This document shows, one piece after another, positions 30,181 to 43,481 of a DNA stretch of 64,000 bases. Source of the stretch: Lagopus muta (taxonomy: Eukaryota > Chordata > Aves > Galliformes > Phasianidae). Position 1 is the stretch's first letter. The number at the start of each line of letters is the position of its first letter. The position numbers and the translations under genes are program-made. The stretch is taken from assembly GCF_023343835.1 (NCBI RefSeq), contig NC_064442.1:16726501-16790500 (forward strand), given 5' to 3'. A model generated the notes under the pieces. The model saw only the letters and a list, made by a program, of their open reading frames with translations, did not search any database and was not told where the DNA came from.

Positions 30181-33100
30181 TCTGGGCTGAGGGGGGAGCG
30201 CTGCGGTCACTCCGCGGTGCGGAGGGGCGCGGGGCGGCGCGTTGTCTCTCGGAGTTGAGGAGCGGCCGCCTGACGGCCCGCTGCGGGCGCGGCACGGGCT
30301 GAGGGGTGCGAGGCAGCGCGCGAGGGCGGGAAACGAAGCTTGGAGGAGCAAAATCGATGTTCCTTCAAGGAATTATTGATCGAGAAATATTTCTAAGTGC
30401 TTTATGGGCGCGTTGCTAAGGCTTCTACCAGAAAGAATGATAATCCGGGAGTCGCAGTATATGAGCGGGAGGGAAATTAACGGAAGATAAAGTTGGCTTT
30501 TCTGAAAGCTCAAAGTTTAGGAAATAGCCCTACGTAGGGTGTAAGGGAACTCGATGGCATCGCCCTCTTGCTTTTAATTCAGCATACACAATTGCAATCT
30601 GTTACTGCTAAATGTGACTGAAAAGGTTATTCTGTAACACAGAATTTGGAAACGCAGCGTTTTCCATCGCAGCAGAAGACGGTGAAGATCTCTGCTGCGA
30701 CCCGAGCTTCTTCCTGACAGCAGGAAGCCACGCGCCTTCCCCTCCCAAAGGGGATCTTGGCATTTATTTGTTTATTTCCGCCTCTCTTTTCCTCTTTTTG
30801 TTTTCTTTGGTGATTCTTAGAATGCTTGTGCGATGCACACCCTCTGGATTAGGTCTGTACAAGCAAACAGTTTGCCTGTGGAGGTTCTGTGCACTTGCTC
30901 ATCCTTGCACGCCTTGCAGAGCACAGAGGGCTGCCTGCCACCCCCGTGCTTTTATCATACAACCCACAGTGCGGATGTTTGGAGCAAAAACAGGGCTCCG
31001 AGCAGGCAGCCTGAAGGTGATTGTATCTATTTCCTGATGAACTGCAGGCTGCGTGACAGTATAGCATGCTGCTGTCGTTATAAAATTTGTACATGCACTC
31101 ATTAGTATGAGCAGTAATTATCCCTTGATGCTAAGCTCTTAGGGGACTGTCTAGTTATACTTTCCAATTATCAAGCTGAAAACTTTGATCTTTTAAATTC
31201 AAGTGAGTGTAAGAACTGTTTTCCCTGCTTTCTGCATGCAGATGTCGAGCTGTTGTTCATACTGGTTAGGGCTAAGCAGCGTTGCAGTTGGAAATCTCTG
31301 ACAGTTTCATGTCTGCAATACGTCACTTTGCTCTGCTGCTGGCTGGCACGATACTGCTGTGCTGGGGGAGAGCAAATAGCAATGCTCCAAATGACTTGAG
31401 CAGCCTGAAATAAATGGAAATATGTACAAGTTCCCGCAACACAGGTCTGTCTTGGTTGTACTCTTAACCTTGGAGGTATCTAGATATCCTCTGATGAAAC
31501 TGAAGACCGTGCAGCAACTGCAACTTGTGATCATTATAAGGAATAGAGGGATTTGTCGTTGAGTTACATGTATCTTCCGATTAATGAAGCAGTGGCAGGG
31601 GGTTCTCTCTCTGTGTTGAGCATTCTTCATATGTTTTTATTTATATTTTTAAGATCCGTATAGTTAATATTGAAAGTACTCTTCCTTTACTTTTTCCTGT
31701 CTGTGCAATAATACTGTGTCTTGTGCTTAAAATTGTCACCAGCTTCCAATGTAGCAACGTAGTCTGATGTGACCAGATCTGCTCGGGGAATTCAGAGGAC
31801 AATTACCAATGCTCGGTGTAGAAAATTCAGAGTTTATAGGAAAGATGGAAAACTTAAATGTATTTCCATTGAAATGACCATGGGACAGTTGTAGAATATG
31901 ATACAAAGTGTTTCCACTGCACATTTAGCCTTCGAAGTGCTTCCTTCGTTATAAATTATGTGAAAGACACTGAAAATTAGAGTATTGTCATAATAAAAGT
32001 GCAAGTGTACACAAGCAGGTGTGCTGTATTAATGCCACTCCCTGGTATGCAGGCAAGCTGTTGGGTGTGCTGCAGTTTGTAGCAGGCAGATTTACGGATA
32101 GCAGGCTGTGCACTACACCAGAATACCATTAAAGAAGCAAGTTTTAATTATAAAATACGGGTATATGGCCATGATGATTATCCTTCATAGTGTTCTTTCT
32201 CATTGTAGTGATATTAAATAAGAAACCTGTGCTAGAGATTCTAAATTATAATATTAGACTTCTAAGAAGCCCCCTGCGCCATGGATCTCTTCTCAAAAAG
32301 CACCAAGTAGTGATCCAGTTGTTTCTGTTACTAATTGCATTTCCTACTTAATTTTTAACCCATTGTAGCCCTGTCAAAAGTATGCTCCCACTGCATCCAC
32401 GTTCTTAAGGTAATGATACAAAAAATGAGCGCTCTTGGCATAGAAATGATTGTCTGTGATTGCAGAATTCAAATTTTGGCCACTTCCTGATTTGATTTTT
32501 TAATTTTGTCCTGTACACAAAGTCACACGGAGGAAGACTGAGTGGAGAGAGCTTTGGGTGCAGACTGAAGTAAGTGTTGCCTCCAGGATTTATCACTGTA
32601 GAGCGCAGCTACCTGCGGTTCAGGCTGCAGAAGTTATTGAGCTCCACCTGGCTAAAGCCACACAGGTGCAGGCATACTTGGAGTGGCCCTTCAGGAGCTG
32701 AAAACCCGCTTCAGTGTGAGGCTTGTTCTCCACTTTGCTAATCCTTTCCATAGGTTTAACTTCTTCCTGCTCTTTTCCAGTGGTGTAGCCTCCTCCAAGT
32801 GCCTGCTGCCTTGCTGCCAGCTGTATTTCCCCTCTTTTGCTCTCTTCTGTACCTTTTTTTCTGCTAACCACCAGTTCTTCAGATTGTTTTAATTAGTGCT
32901 AACACCGATAAACGACGGTTACACTTGGTAATTTTTAAAGCATGCAAATACACAAAGAAGAGTAATTGAACGCATGCAGTCCATGCAGTGGATGAGCTGT
33001 GTGTCCTATTAAATAACATGCAGAAAGATGAGGGGCTTGTTTTATTTTTGCCCATTCTTCAGACCTTGTTACTGCCTCCAACCTCCTTCTGGATATAACC

Positions 33101-36100
33101 TCCTCTTACAGCTTATTTAGTAAGCAGAAAAGAGAGCTAGAAGCATGAAAACGTGTGGATATTTCCATGAGAGAGAGGGAAATAGCGATAATTAGTTGAA
33201 TTATGCTGTTAGTAAATATGGTAATCTCGTTAAATCAGTGAGTATGGTGTAGGTCTGAGTGTGAGGTGTTTGAAAACCTTGCCCTGAAGCGTGGCAAAGT
33301 GGTAAGGGCACACATCCCCTTTTAGCTCAGCGTAAGAGAAGCTGCATCTGCAAGTGGTGTGTACCTGGAGAGTGCTGTGTTGGTGCACAGGAGGTCATCT
33401 TACAGGAGCACAGAGACTGTGACAGTGCAACTCTGCCTCTGCATTGCTTCAAGGTCAATTAATGCTCACAAATTGTTCACAAAATTCGGTAGCGTTGGAA
33501 CTTTAACAGGAAAACGCAATTAATGCTCATACAAAAATCCTGTATTTATGAAACATTAGGCTGGAATGTACACAAAACTATTAATCATTGAGGAAACAGG
33601 GATATAGAAACAGAGAAATTGAGTTGTGTCTTCAGGAAGTGTTCTCTCGGATGTCTGTAATAAGCAGGGCTCGGCAAATCCGTGTGCAGTTAGGAATGGG
33701 AAAAAACCCTTGGCTAACGAGGTTGCATTGAGCTTAAATATCAGTAAGAATTCCTAACAGTGGTTCTGCTGCACTGTTCTGACCAGCAGTGCTGACCGAG
33801 GTGGAGAAATTCCCTCGTGGTCGGGCCCTCAAAGCACAGCAGAGCACTGTGATGGGTGGGAGGAAACCAAAAGCTGCGCTGCTGTGCTTGTCTGGGCTGG
33901 GTGCAGCTGCAGGCAGGGAGCTTTGGTGCATTTCAGTTGGTGTCTTCAGCCTAGCCAAGTCTGCCACAAATGCAAGCCCTTCAAATTGTTGACCCAGGTT
34001 GTGTTAAAATGAGTGACAGGCAAACATCGTGCTGCCTGCGCTGACCACAGCCCCGCAATCTTAGGCAATTCTGGAATTTTAGTCCTCTGCAGCGTCTGAT
34101 CATCGTGATTCGCTGAATGTTTGTGATAATAAACTTTAAATAGAGATCTCTGACGTTGCTTTTAATTGATCCTTCTGTTTCCTTTGTCTTATTTCACAAG
34201 AAAGGTTAAACAGTCATTTTCCTGCAAGCACCGCTCACTACTTCATCATCTTCTGTGGCGTGCACTAAATTCACCTCCTTGCCAAGCAAAATAATATTAA
34301 TCTTTTAAATCTCTCCTCGCGTGCATGTCTGCCTCTGGTTTTAATCTGTTTATGCCATTCTGTGGTGCTTTCCTATTTTCGATGCATCTTTTTTTAGATG
34401 GATACTGTTAGTGAGCACATCACTTCTAGAAAGGTCGTGCCATAGCTTTTTGTTATGGTGCATTAAAAAGAGATGTTTGTGAACATCTTTGGGTTACTTT
34501 GCCCCTTAGCCTGACTATAATAATTATGAAGTCTTTCTTTTGCAGTAGTTTCAGTCAGTTGAAATCCCATCAGTGAGCAGCAAGCTCCTTCGTGTGTTCT
34601 GGTGGTCTGTGTGATCTCCTGGGTCATCGTTTGTTGTTTTCCAAAGCTCTTCCAAACATTCCATTCTCCAGGGAGATGGGAGGAGACATTTAATTTGCTG
34701 TTCTTTGTTAACTGTACAAAGACTTTGTCTGTGTAGGTCAACAGTCAGTCTCCAGGCACTGAAATGGATCCCTGAGCACTCTGTAAATGAAGTGACTGAC
34801 AGCATGCTATTACTTAAAAATAAAGGTGCCTTCCTGTCTATAGAAAAATAGAGGATTTAGTGATAGACAGATTAGCACATGTCTAGAAAATAATAAAGAT
34901 GTGGGGAAAAGTACTTTACCAAGTACTGCAGAGCTTACCTGTCGCATGGGCACAAATGTTAGAAGAAGCAAGGTGGAGATAGCTGCATTTCAAACAGGAG
35001 CAGAAGCTCTGCAGTGTGCTGAAGGCCTGTGTGCTGGTCTTTAAAAGTGCCACTTTGGTTTAGAACAATAGAACTTCAACTCCTCATAGGTAAGTTTTGA
35101 GTTTTAGAGATTTCCATGGTTGCATAGCGCCTGGTAAGTGCTATAAGTCAAATGACGTGAGTGCATTTTGCCTCTGTTATTATTAGTAGTAAAAGTATCT
35201 TCATTTCTTGAGCAGTAAACGTGCTGGCAGTACTGAGGGGCCAATACAGCCAGGTTGTTTTGTAACATTCTGGCACAGCCGTGGCCATGCTTCTAGATGG
35301 AGGGGGATGAGAAACTTATTACTACCTGAGCATATGCACACAGATGTACTCGTTTAAATCACTGTTAATAAGTTGCTTTTATTGTGCAGGTGTATCTGAA
35401 CCTTCTTTTATTGCCAAGAGTGAAGATCGTTTGTTTAAACGTTTATTTGAGGACTATCAAAGATGGGTTCGTCCAGTGGAACACTTGAATGACACAATAA
35501 AAATCAAGTTTGGTCTTGCAATCTCTCAGCTAGTAGATGTGGTACGTACAGTAAATAAGCTTGTTTCTTTTATTTTACTTTTTCTCCCAAAACTTATTCT
35601 CTTCAAATTCTTCTCAAATCGAATCAGTTGGTTTTTCCAGTTGGAGTTTTTCCTCCACAGGTTTCTTGTTCCATCTTGTTTCCATAGCAAAACAGTAAGA
35701 GTGCATGAAATACAGTCACATGAAAAAAAGGAAGAGAGGAAAGAATCACAGGAGGGGGAAAATACTGCTTTTTAAGCAGTTGAATAATATAAGGGCATAA
35801 CTGTTAAGTTTTAAAAGTTCTCCTAAAAGTGTATTAGCAAAGACTGGAGTGGTTTAGGGGTGCTTTCTGTTTTTCACATCGCAAACTTGCATCAACTGTA
35901 GCACTTAGTTACTATGTGCAATGCAATTTTTTTGTTTTAATAAAATACGTTTCATTTTTATAGGATGAGAAGAATCAGCTGATGACCACAAACGTCTGGC
36001 TGAAACAGGTTGTGTAGAAGAGCAGTGAACTCTGAGGTTTCATAACTGCAAGTTGAAAATTGGATGCAACTTTCCTAAATATCTGTTCGCTCAGATGCTG

Positions 36101-39100
36101 TAGTTCTTTCTTACTTCACGTAGTTTGTTTACATTGAAAGGATGAATTGTTATAAAATTCAGTTTACAAAAATGAAATATGTTTTTAAAATGTGCCTTAT
36201 AAAAAGAATTTTGAGGCTGCATTGAATGGCTGCTGAGTAGACCAAGGTGTGTGTTATCACCATGATGAAAATCACTGCCTCTGTACAACAGGTTTTCTTT
36301 CGAGAGCTGTGTTAAGAGAAGTATGAAGGCTTTGTGTATATTGTTATACATTTGTTTTAAGATATTTCTCTTGTCAGGTGTTCAGTGAATAACTACCACT
36401 GAAGTTTTCAATTTCAGACCTGTACGTACTTGCTATAAAAAGCTGATTTTGCTCATCACAGCATTTGTTTATGGGCAAGAGGCAGCTACAGGCTTGATAA
36501 TAATCTAAGTCCCATGCTAAACTTAGTGGCCACTATTAGCCTGTGACATGCTTCTCACAAATCATTCTTAATTTAACTTAGAGAAGTGGTTGCAGGCTCT
36601 AATTATATTTGCTGCCTTACTAAATTATTTTTATTTTGGCTATTTTTTTTTCTGGTTCTTTCCATTCTCTTCTCTCCAAGACATGACTGTAAGTTCAGGC
36701 ATTTATTTTCAAGAAAACTGTATTACTACTTAGCAAGCAGAACTTACTGCAGTTAAGTCAGCTCAAATGAAATAAGAACTGACCTGAATGTATTTACAAT
36801 TCTCTCTGATGAAAAATGCAAGTTTCTGAGCATTTGCCCCTCTAGAGCTTTTAGTTCAAATATAAAATACTATCTCTAATACTTTTACTTGTGTAAACAT
36901 GCTCTGAAAAAAGATTTTAATACTTTGAGGTCTGTATCAAAATAGTGTCAAATGGCTCTTATCATAAAAAACAAATGCTGGACAATGTCCTTAGTTGTCT
37001 GTTCAGCAAATTCAGTGTTGTATGTGAAGTTCAGAAAACTTACAGAAGTGTGATGCATTTGTTTGCTAATTTTAAGTTGCCTGTACGTCTATTTTTATCT
37101 GATCACGTCCTGCTTAAATAAACTCCACCTTTATTATGATTTCTACACCTCTTGCATCTACAGGAATGGATAGATGTAAAATTAAGATGGAACCCTGAAG
37201 AGTATGCTGGAATAACATCTATTCGTGTCCCATCGGATTCTATTTGGATCCCAGACATTGTGTTATATGACAAGTAAGATTTTAATCTTTTTATATAGAA
37301 CACCTTTTCCTCTTGCTAACGTGACTCTCCAACCTGCTTGTAGGAGGCTTCTTGTACGTAGTATGTGGATGTACGTTTAGTACATTAAGAATTAGCAGTA
37401 AGTTTGTTTCTTCAAGAATTGATGAACCCCAGAGGAAATAAGTTTTGAATGAACCTTTCTAATCAATTCAGGTGCATGTGCAACACTTCTAACATTTTCT
37501 GGCTTGGTAAGTCAAGAGAGACTGATTATAATTTCAAGCTTGGAAGTGGAGCACAAGTGGAGTGGTTGTTTTTTTTCCCCAATTATTGTGATTTCTCCAG
37601 ATTTAGAAGTATTTGTGCTGTATTATTATATTATATATATATATATATAGTATATCTGTATCTATATCTATCTATCTATATCTATATCTATATCTATCTA
37701 TCTATATATATATATAAATATATATAATAGAAACATCAGGCTGCCAAAGGTCAGGATTTCCACAGTCCCTTGCTTGAATCATCAGGGCTGCTGTAAATTG
37801 TACAGGTCTTTTAATGGCTTGACAATGTTCTTCACTTTTGTGAAGGTAATTAACTGTGTGAGATTCAGGTTAAAAAACAAAACCAGAACAAACAACAAAA
37901 ACCACCCACCCCCAAAAAACCCACCTATAAACCAACAAACCTCCCAGGAAATCAACCAACCACAAGAAGTAAACTGTGAACACAGCACAGTACAAAACTG
38001 TGGCAGTGAAAGGGGAGAAAGAAGGAGCCAACAGCTGAAACAACAATAACAAAACATCTCTTCCTCCACATATCTCTTTTTCTTTCAGTGCAGATGGACG
38101 TTTTGAGGGGACGTCTACTAAAACTGTGGTAAAATATGATGGCACCATTGCTTGGACTCCACCAGCAAATTACAAAAGTTCTTGTACTATTGATGTAACC
38201 TTCTTTCCCTTTGACCTCCAAAACTGCTCTATGAAATTTGGTTCCTGGACTTACGATGGCTCCCAAGTTGATATAATTTTAGAAGATTATGATGTTGACA
38301 AAAGAGACTTTTTTGATAATGGAGAATGGGAAATAGTGACTGCAACAGGGAGCAAAGGAAATAGAACTGATGGATGCTGCTGGTATCCCTTTGTTACATA
38401 TTCGTTTATAATTAGACGTTTACCTCTTTTTTACACGTTGTTTCTCATCATTCCTTGCATTGGACTTTCTTTTCTAACTGTCCTCGTCTTCTATCTTCCT
38501 TCAAATGAAGGTGAAAAAATTTCCCTTTGCACTTCAGTCCTGGTATCTCTGACTGTTTTCCTTCTTGTCATTGAAGAGATTATTCCATCGTCTTCTAAAG
38601 TTATCCCACTTATAGGAGAATACTTGGTGTTTACTATGATATTTGTGACACTGTCCATCGTGATAACTGTCTTTGCTATCAATATTCATCACCGCTCTTC
38701 GTCTACACACAACGCCATGGCACCTTGGGTTCGCAAGATATTTCTTCACAAACTTCCCAAGCTGCTTTGCATGAGAAGTCATGTAGATAGATACTTTGCT
38801 CAGAAGGAGGAAAAAGGAAATACGAGTGGATCAGAGTCATCCAGAAACACCTTGGAAGCTGCTCTGGACTCTATCCGATATATCACAAGGCATGTTATGA
38901 AGGAGAATGAAGTTCGTGAGGTGGGTGTTTTACTTGTATTAAACTCATTTTGTTAAAAGTGGAAATTAAAGAAAAAAAGAACAAGGCAACTGAAACGAAG
39001 CACAACAAGAAGGAGGAAACTGTGTGGGCACATTCAATATGTGGGCACATTCAGTGTGTGGTCACATTCAGTATGTGCTAGGTTTTCTAGTTTTTATACT

Positions 39101-40998
39101 TCACTGGAAGTCATACACTTGTTTCTGCTGGAAAGAAGTACAGGTATGCTCCAACACTGAGCTCCCAGGTTGGTATAATGCCATACATGAACTCCTGACA
39201 TATTTATGCTTTCCTATAGAAGCCCATGTTGTTGTTAATCAAATAAGCTCAGGGACACACGGCTGTTAAAAGAGCATGTGCAGTAACTGCTACCTGCAGT
39301 GCTGCTGCATGCTGTTTTCATAATGAAAGAAGTAGGTATTTTTCATTTTAGTGTTGTACCTGCAGGCTGCCTGAAAAGTATATTTGATTTACAATTACAG
39401 AATAATTCCTGCTAAGCCTTTTTCTTGCATCTTTCATTTCCAAATACAGACAATTTTAAATTCCATAGTTTATATTAGTTTAAATACAGGCTGTCACCAT
39501 AGATTAATTATTTTGTGCTGAGATCAGACTTTGACTGGATGAGCTCTTGAGTGATCTCTTCTAGCCCTACTATCATTTCCCTTTGACGACTTTTGATACA
39601 ATTTAAAGGATGTTTTCCAGTCTGTGCATTTTCACAGTGAGCTATCCTTAGTGTGGGTATTTATGCTGTGCAGGTAAGATCATTACAAATTAGTTTTCCT
39701 TCCTAGCTTTAAACTAGCACCACTTGCAAAAGTTGCTGAGAGGTATGTACTCCTATGTTAGCCTTGGAGCAAATTAATTATTCTAATGCAGCTTCTTAGG
39801 ACTGTGCTCTGATATTATCATGAGGGATCCAGACTGGATTTTGAATACCTACTGTACTGTCAAAATAGGATTCTTGTATATACAGTGCAGAGTATGTCCA
39901 TGTATATACAGCACAAACAGAACAGTTTGCTTAAAGGTATAGTTTTGAGTAAATTGTGAGTCGATTCTCTTTATTAAATTACTTTATTCAATTGTATGTG
40001 GCAAAAGAGTTGATAGGTATTTTGTTTTTGGTTGCTGCAACTCTAAACGCCAGAACTGCACATACAGTGGATTGGGGATTCACTTACATTTTGTTATTTG
40101 GCCTCTGGGGAATGCAGGCTTTGACTGCAGAAAGATTTTAGCCCTGGTTGTTGAAAATAGTTTACACAGCTGGTGTTGTAGCCTTGCCTTGCAGGATGCT
40201 GTAGGCCTGGGAAATGCAGGTAGCTCCAATTGAAACGAAAGTTGCCTTTTTGGCAGTTTTAATTTGCTTGCATGATTATATCAGCTGTACTTGCAAAACT
40301 GTAGACATAAATAATCCTATCAAAAAGGGAAACAGTCTTGAAAGCACTGTGAGTGTTCTACCTGGTGTGTAATTCCATGCACTAGTTGTCACAGTTGTCA
40401 GATGTTGTGTGTAATCTAGAGCTGCTGTCTGCTGCTAATTGTTTGCAACTTCCGCATCTAGCTTCTGCCTGGGAGTCCTACTCTGTGGTGAGGCTGTGGC
40501 ATGAATCCTAAATCCTCCAGTATGTTATTAAATTGCATACTGATTTTCTCTCTATACAACTGAGGATGTTCTATGCTCATTGGGGTCAACTGGTCCACTA
40601 AAATTTAGCATTTGAGCTGCATATTTTACTGGTCTACATAGAGAGAAGTGTTTTCCTGCTGTGGGTCACAGTGTGGTTTATTAATACGTGTATATATTGA
40701 AAAGGAGGGGGTAATCAAGTTGACCTGCCTAGGAGGGGGAGGAAAATACGAAGTGATTAATTATTGCAGAGTCTGATGCTGCATTTTCACCCACTCTTGC
40801 ACATACTGGACAGCTCTTATGTTCTTTGTTTTTTAGGTTGTTGAAGACTGGAAATTTATTGCTCAGGTGCTTGATCGAATGTTCTTATGGGCCTTTCTTC
40901 TGGTTTCAATAATTGGATCACTTGTGTTATTTATTCCTGTTATTCATAAATGGGCAAGTATAATAGTACCTGTGCATATAGGCAGTACAAATACATAA
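30011..40998 (+). CDS. CHRNA5: Neuronal nicotinic acetylcholine receptor subunit alpha-5, 473 residues
   Basis: An accessory subunit of pentameric cation channels that co-assembles with alpha3/beta4 or alpha4/beta2. Exons: 30011-30131, 35390-35541, 35964-36008 (45 bp), 37164-37273 (110 bp), 38089-38920 and 40837-40998 (stop TAA). The total is 1422 nt; human alpha5 is 468 residues. Features: a Leu-rich signal peptide (about 1-27), Cys-loop C175-C189, and the alpha-defining vicinal C239-C240 in GCCWYPF. Helices are M1 about 254-279, M2 286-307 ([20 protein letters not shown]), M3 318-341 and M4 434-455. The CCWYP context is that of alpha5, which does not form a normal principal agonist face. 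Residue 403 (GAC, 38867-38869, in EAALDSIRY) matches human Asp398. Intron 1 is 5.3 kb and holds nothing I can name. CHRNA3 converges from the other strand 2.5 kb away. Confidence 0.97.
37617..37727. repeat. AT / ATCT microsatellite in CHRNA5 intron 4
   Basis: A compound array: (TA)n, then (TATC)n with interruptions, then (TA)n again. Reading it as protein gives a YIYIYL-type string that is not a real product. Likely polymorphic. Confidence 0.93.
37870..37970 (+). repeat. A/C-rich low-complexity tract before CHRNA5 exon 5
   Basis: A strand-asymmetric run of AAC, CAAA and CCACCC words with almost no T or G. It sits 120-220 bp upstream of the acceptor of the 38089 exon. No element family recognised. 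Confidence 0.6.
39023..39073 (+). repeat. 17-bp tandem repeat, three copies
   Basis: Three units of TGTGGGCACATTCAATA with 2-4 changes start at 39023, 39040 and 39057. They lie 100 bp downstream of the donor of CHRNA5 exon 5. Confidence 0.85.
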
Positions 40999-41482
40999 TT
41001 TTGGATCTCCTGCTAACATCATTCTAAAAAGGTTTGGTAGTATTAAGTTTCCATGCATGTTCTTTGTAGGCACGTTTCTGATAGGAAAAAAAAGTACAGT
41101 CCTAAACTTAACAATTGTGATGTTAAAGCATGGCACGTAGGACTCACAGAAGTCAATCTGCTTAGTGCCAGTCTATTAAGATACTTGGACATCAGGTCAA
41201 AATCAAAGACCTTTGCAAATATCTGCATGTGCGTGTTAGAAGCAGTACATACTGACACCTACTGAGAAGGAGAAGGATTGAGATTTCTTAATGAAGATCA
41301 CTGTAGTCCCATTATTAAGTTACTGTGGAAAATATTATATTTATTGTTAAATTTTTGCAGATGCTTGCACAATAGAGTTGTATTTCATCTTATTATATTA
41401 TGCAAATGAGAACTTGTATCTACACAGTAAATGAAAAATTATAATAGAAACATCACTTGAACTTCCTTTCTTTTCAGCAGAC

Positions 41483-41488
41483 AATAAA
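41483..41488 (+). terminator. CHRNA5: CHRNA5 candidate poly(A) signal
   Basis: The first AATAAA after the stop (485 nt downstream). Alternatives at 41687 and 42619 give longer tails. Confidence 0.45.
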
Positions 41489-42660
41489 CAGAGCATTCTG
41501 ACTGCGTTATGCCTCTATAAATTTTCAGTGGCATTTGCTGCTAAACTTAAAATCTTGTTAATTCTACCATACTAATGTGACCCTGTGATATACTGAGCCT
41601 TAAAATGCTTACAGGATACGTGAGTATTGACATCTCTGTGTCAGCTATATCTCATATATGTACATTTAAAATTAACAATTAATAATAATAAAATTATTTA
41701 CTCTAAACTATATTAATTAAATAATGGGTGTTAATTTTCAAATTGGTTCCAGTGCTGCTATTCTTAAAGGTTTTATTTCTGGCAGAGACTCTAGAAGAGA
41801 ATGTTTTTCCTACACGTTAGGTTTTGTCAGTTTCTTTGTTCCTTCACAACACAGCTGATTCCAGCAGGGCTCATGTGCAGCCTTTCAAGTCCCCTGCACA
41901 GGGAAATGATGCCAACTAATCTGTAAAAACCTGCTGTTATTTTTTTACCAAGTCATAAATAATTCTGGTTGGAAAAGAAACGACTCTTCCTCTTCAGTTC
42001 CACAATTCCATCTAGTGTTAGATATCAGTATTTTCTGCTTTCCCATCATAATTTATTTTAAAAGTGAATTTGCAGTCTGATTTAATCCATTAGTACAACA
42101 ACTTTTTCAGTATCACTAATATCAATGCATCAGAAACTGTGTGAAAATTGCAGAAGTGCTTTGGGCATCTTGTTTCCTTTCCAAATGCAAAGTTTCTTTT
42201 TATAGTCCTTCTTAGCTGTGAATTACTTCCTACAGTTTACCCTTATCAGAAAGGAAAACAAAGCAGGATATTAGCCATGTATCTTTTTAGCTCCCCTCCT
42301 GCACCTTGTTCAATAATGTCTGAAGACTCTTATTTATATCATAGGGTAATTGGCAGTGTGGCCAACAGAGTTCTAGCCTTTATACTAGTAACTAGCAATT
42401 TCTGTAAATGCATGAAGTTCTTTCAGTTGTTTCTTTAATCAGATCACGATGTCTGTGGATGAAAAAGATATGTTGGAACCCTCGGGGTTTTCAGCTCATC
42501 CTCAGGTGTGTGTGAAATGAAATTATTTTTAATAGACTCAGAAGCATGGGCCTTTACTTATGTAACTCCTTTCTGAATGTGCTGAGATGTAACTACTGTA
42601 GTTTTGTCTCTTGGTCAAAATAAATGAAAGAAAATCCCAATTTTCAACAGCTTGATTCTC

Positions 42661-42666
42661 TTTATT
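42661..42666 (-). terminator. CHRNA3: CHRNA3 candidate distal poly(A) signal
   Basis: TTTATT on the plus strand is AATAAA on the minus strand, about 820 nt after the CHRNA3 stop. A nearer one (43448-43453) lies only 29 nt after the stop. Which is used cannot be told by eye. Confidence 0.35.
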
Positions 42667-43481
42667 TTTATAAATGTTACCTCATCTGACAGCGCTGTCT
42701 CTAAAAAGTTTCCAGTTTGGTACAGAGAGAACAATTTATATATTTACAAAACATCTCATTACAGTATTTTTGTTGTACTGTTTATCCAAGCTCTCAAATC
42801 ATCTTGTTATTATTTAAAACAAAAGGCATACCTAAGACATAATTTTAGCATACTTTACAGGAGTATTTTGTATCCACTTGCCTTCCCTTGTAATAAAACC
42901 ATCATCTATCACTCACCCACTATTCCTTTTGTAACAAACCTGCCCACAGACCTTTCTTCCCACACTTTGAATGGGTTTATGCACTGGGTGGCAGTGTTCT
43001 GTAGCATTTGGTACGTATGCTTCCTCAGCCATTCCATCCTTATCAGGGCACACATTGAATTAATATGAACTTATTTCCAAAGGTCCCATCATGTCTGGTG
43101 CCAAGTGTCTTCCATTCAATTCTGGTAGCCTGAAGTACTCAACCTGTCTTGATTCTCTGAACATCTGTATAATTTTCAGTTTATCAGCAGCTTCTTAAAT
43201 AGTTCCTATGAAGTTTAACATACAACCCACATCTTTTCCAGCTACTGTGAAAAGGAGCTGGCAAGCACAGCACATATTACTTGGAGAAAGTTTTAAAATA
43301 TATATTTTTTTCATGTTATCACATTATTTAATAAAGCCTTCTAGGTCAAGCAAAGTTGAGCCAAGAGAGATCCTTATTCTACTATTGAAACACACAGAAG
43401 AGCTATCAGGTGCTGGGGTAAGAGCACAGAGTTTGGTTGGCACAAGTTTTATTTGATTTCAGAGCATGATGTTTTAAGCTT

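Larger units (their letters stand above)
40999..43481. other. Convergent 3' region of CHRNA5 (+) and CHRNA3 (-)
   Basis: AT-rich sequence with no coding exon. On the plus strand AATAAA occurs at 41483-41488, 41687-41692 and 42619-42624. On the minus strand (seen as TTTATT) it occurs at 43448-43453 and 42661-42666. The 3'UTRs of the two genes occupy this space, and they would overlap if the distal signals are used. Confidence 0.6.

Noticed and set aside
29291-30190. 299-codon plus-strand frame running into CHRNA5 exon 1
   Set aside because: It is in a different frame from the signal peptide, mixes AT-rich and GC-rich composition, and shows no similarity. The real start is ATG 30011 with a Leu-rich signal peptide.
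37449-37727. 92-codon frame ending in a YIYIYL repeat
   Set aside because: It is translation of the TA/TATC microsatellite in CHRNA5 intron 4.
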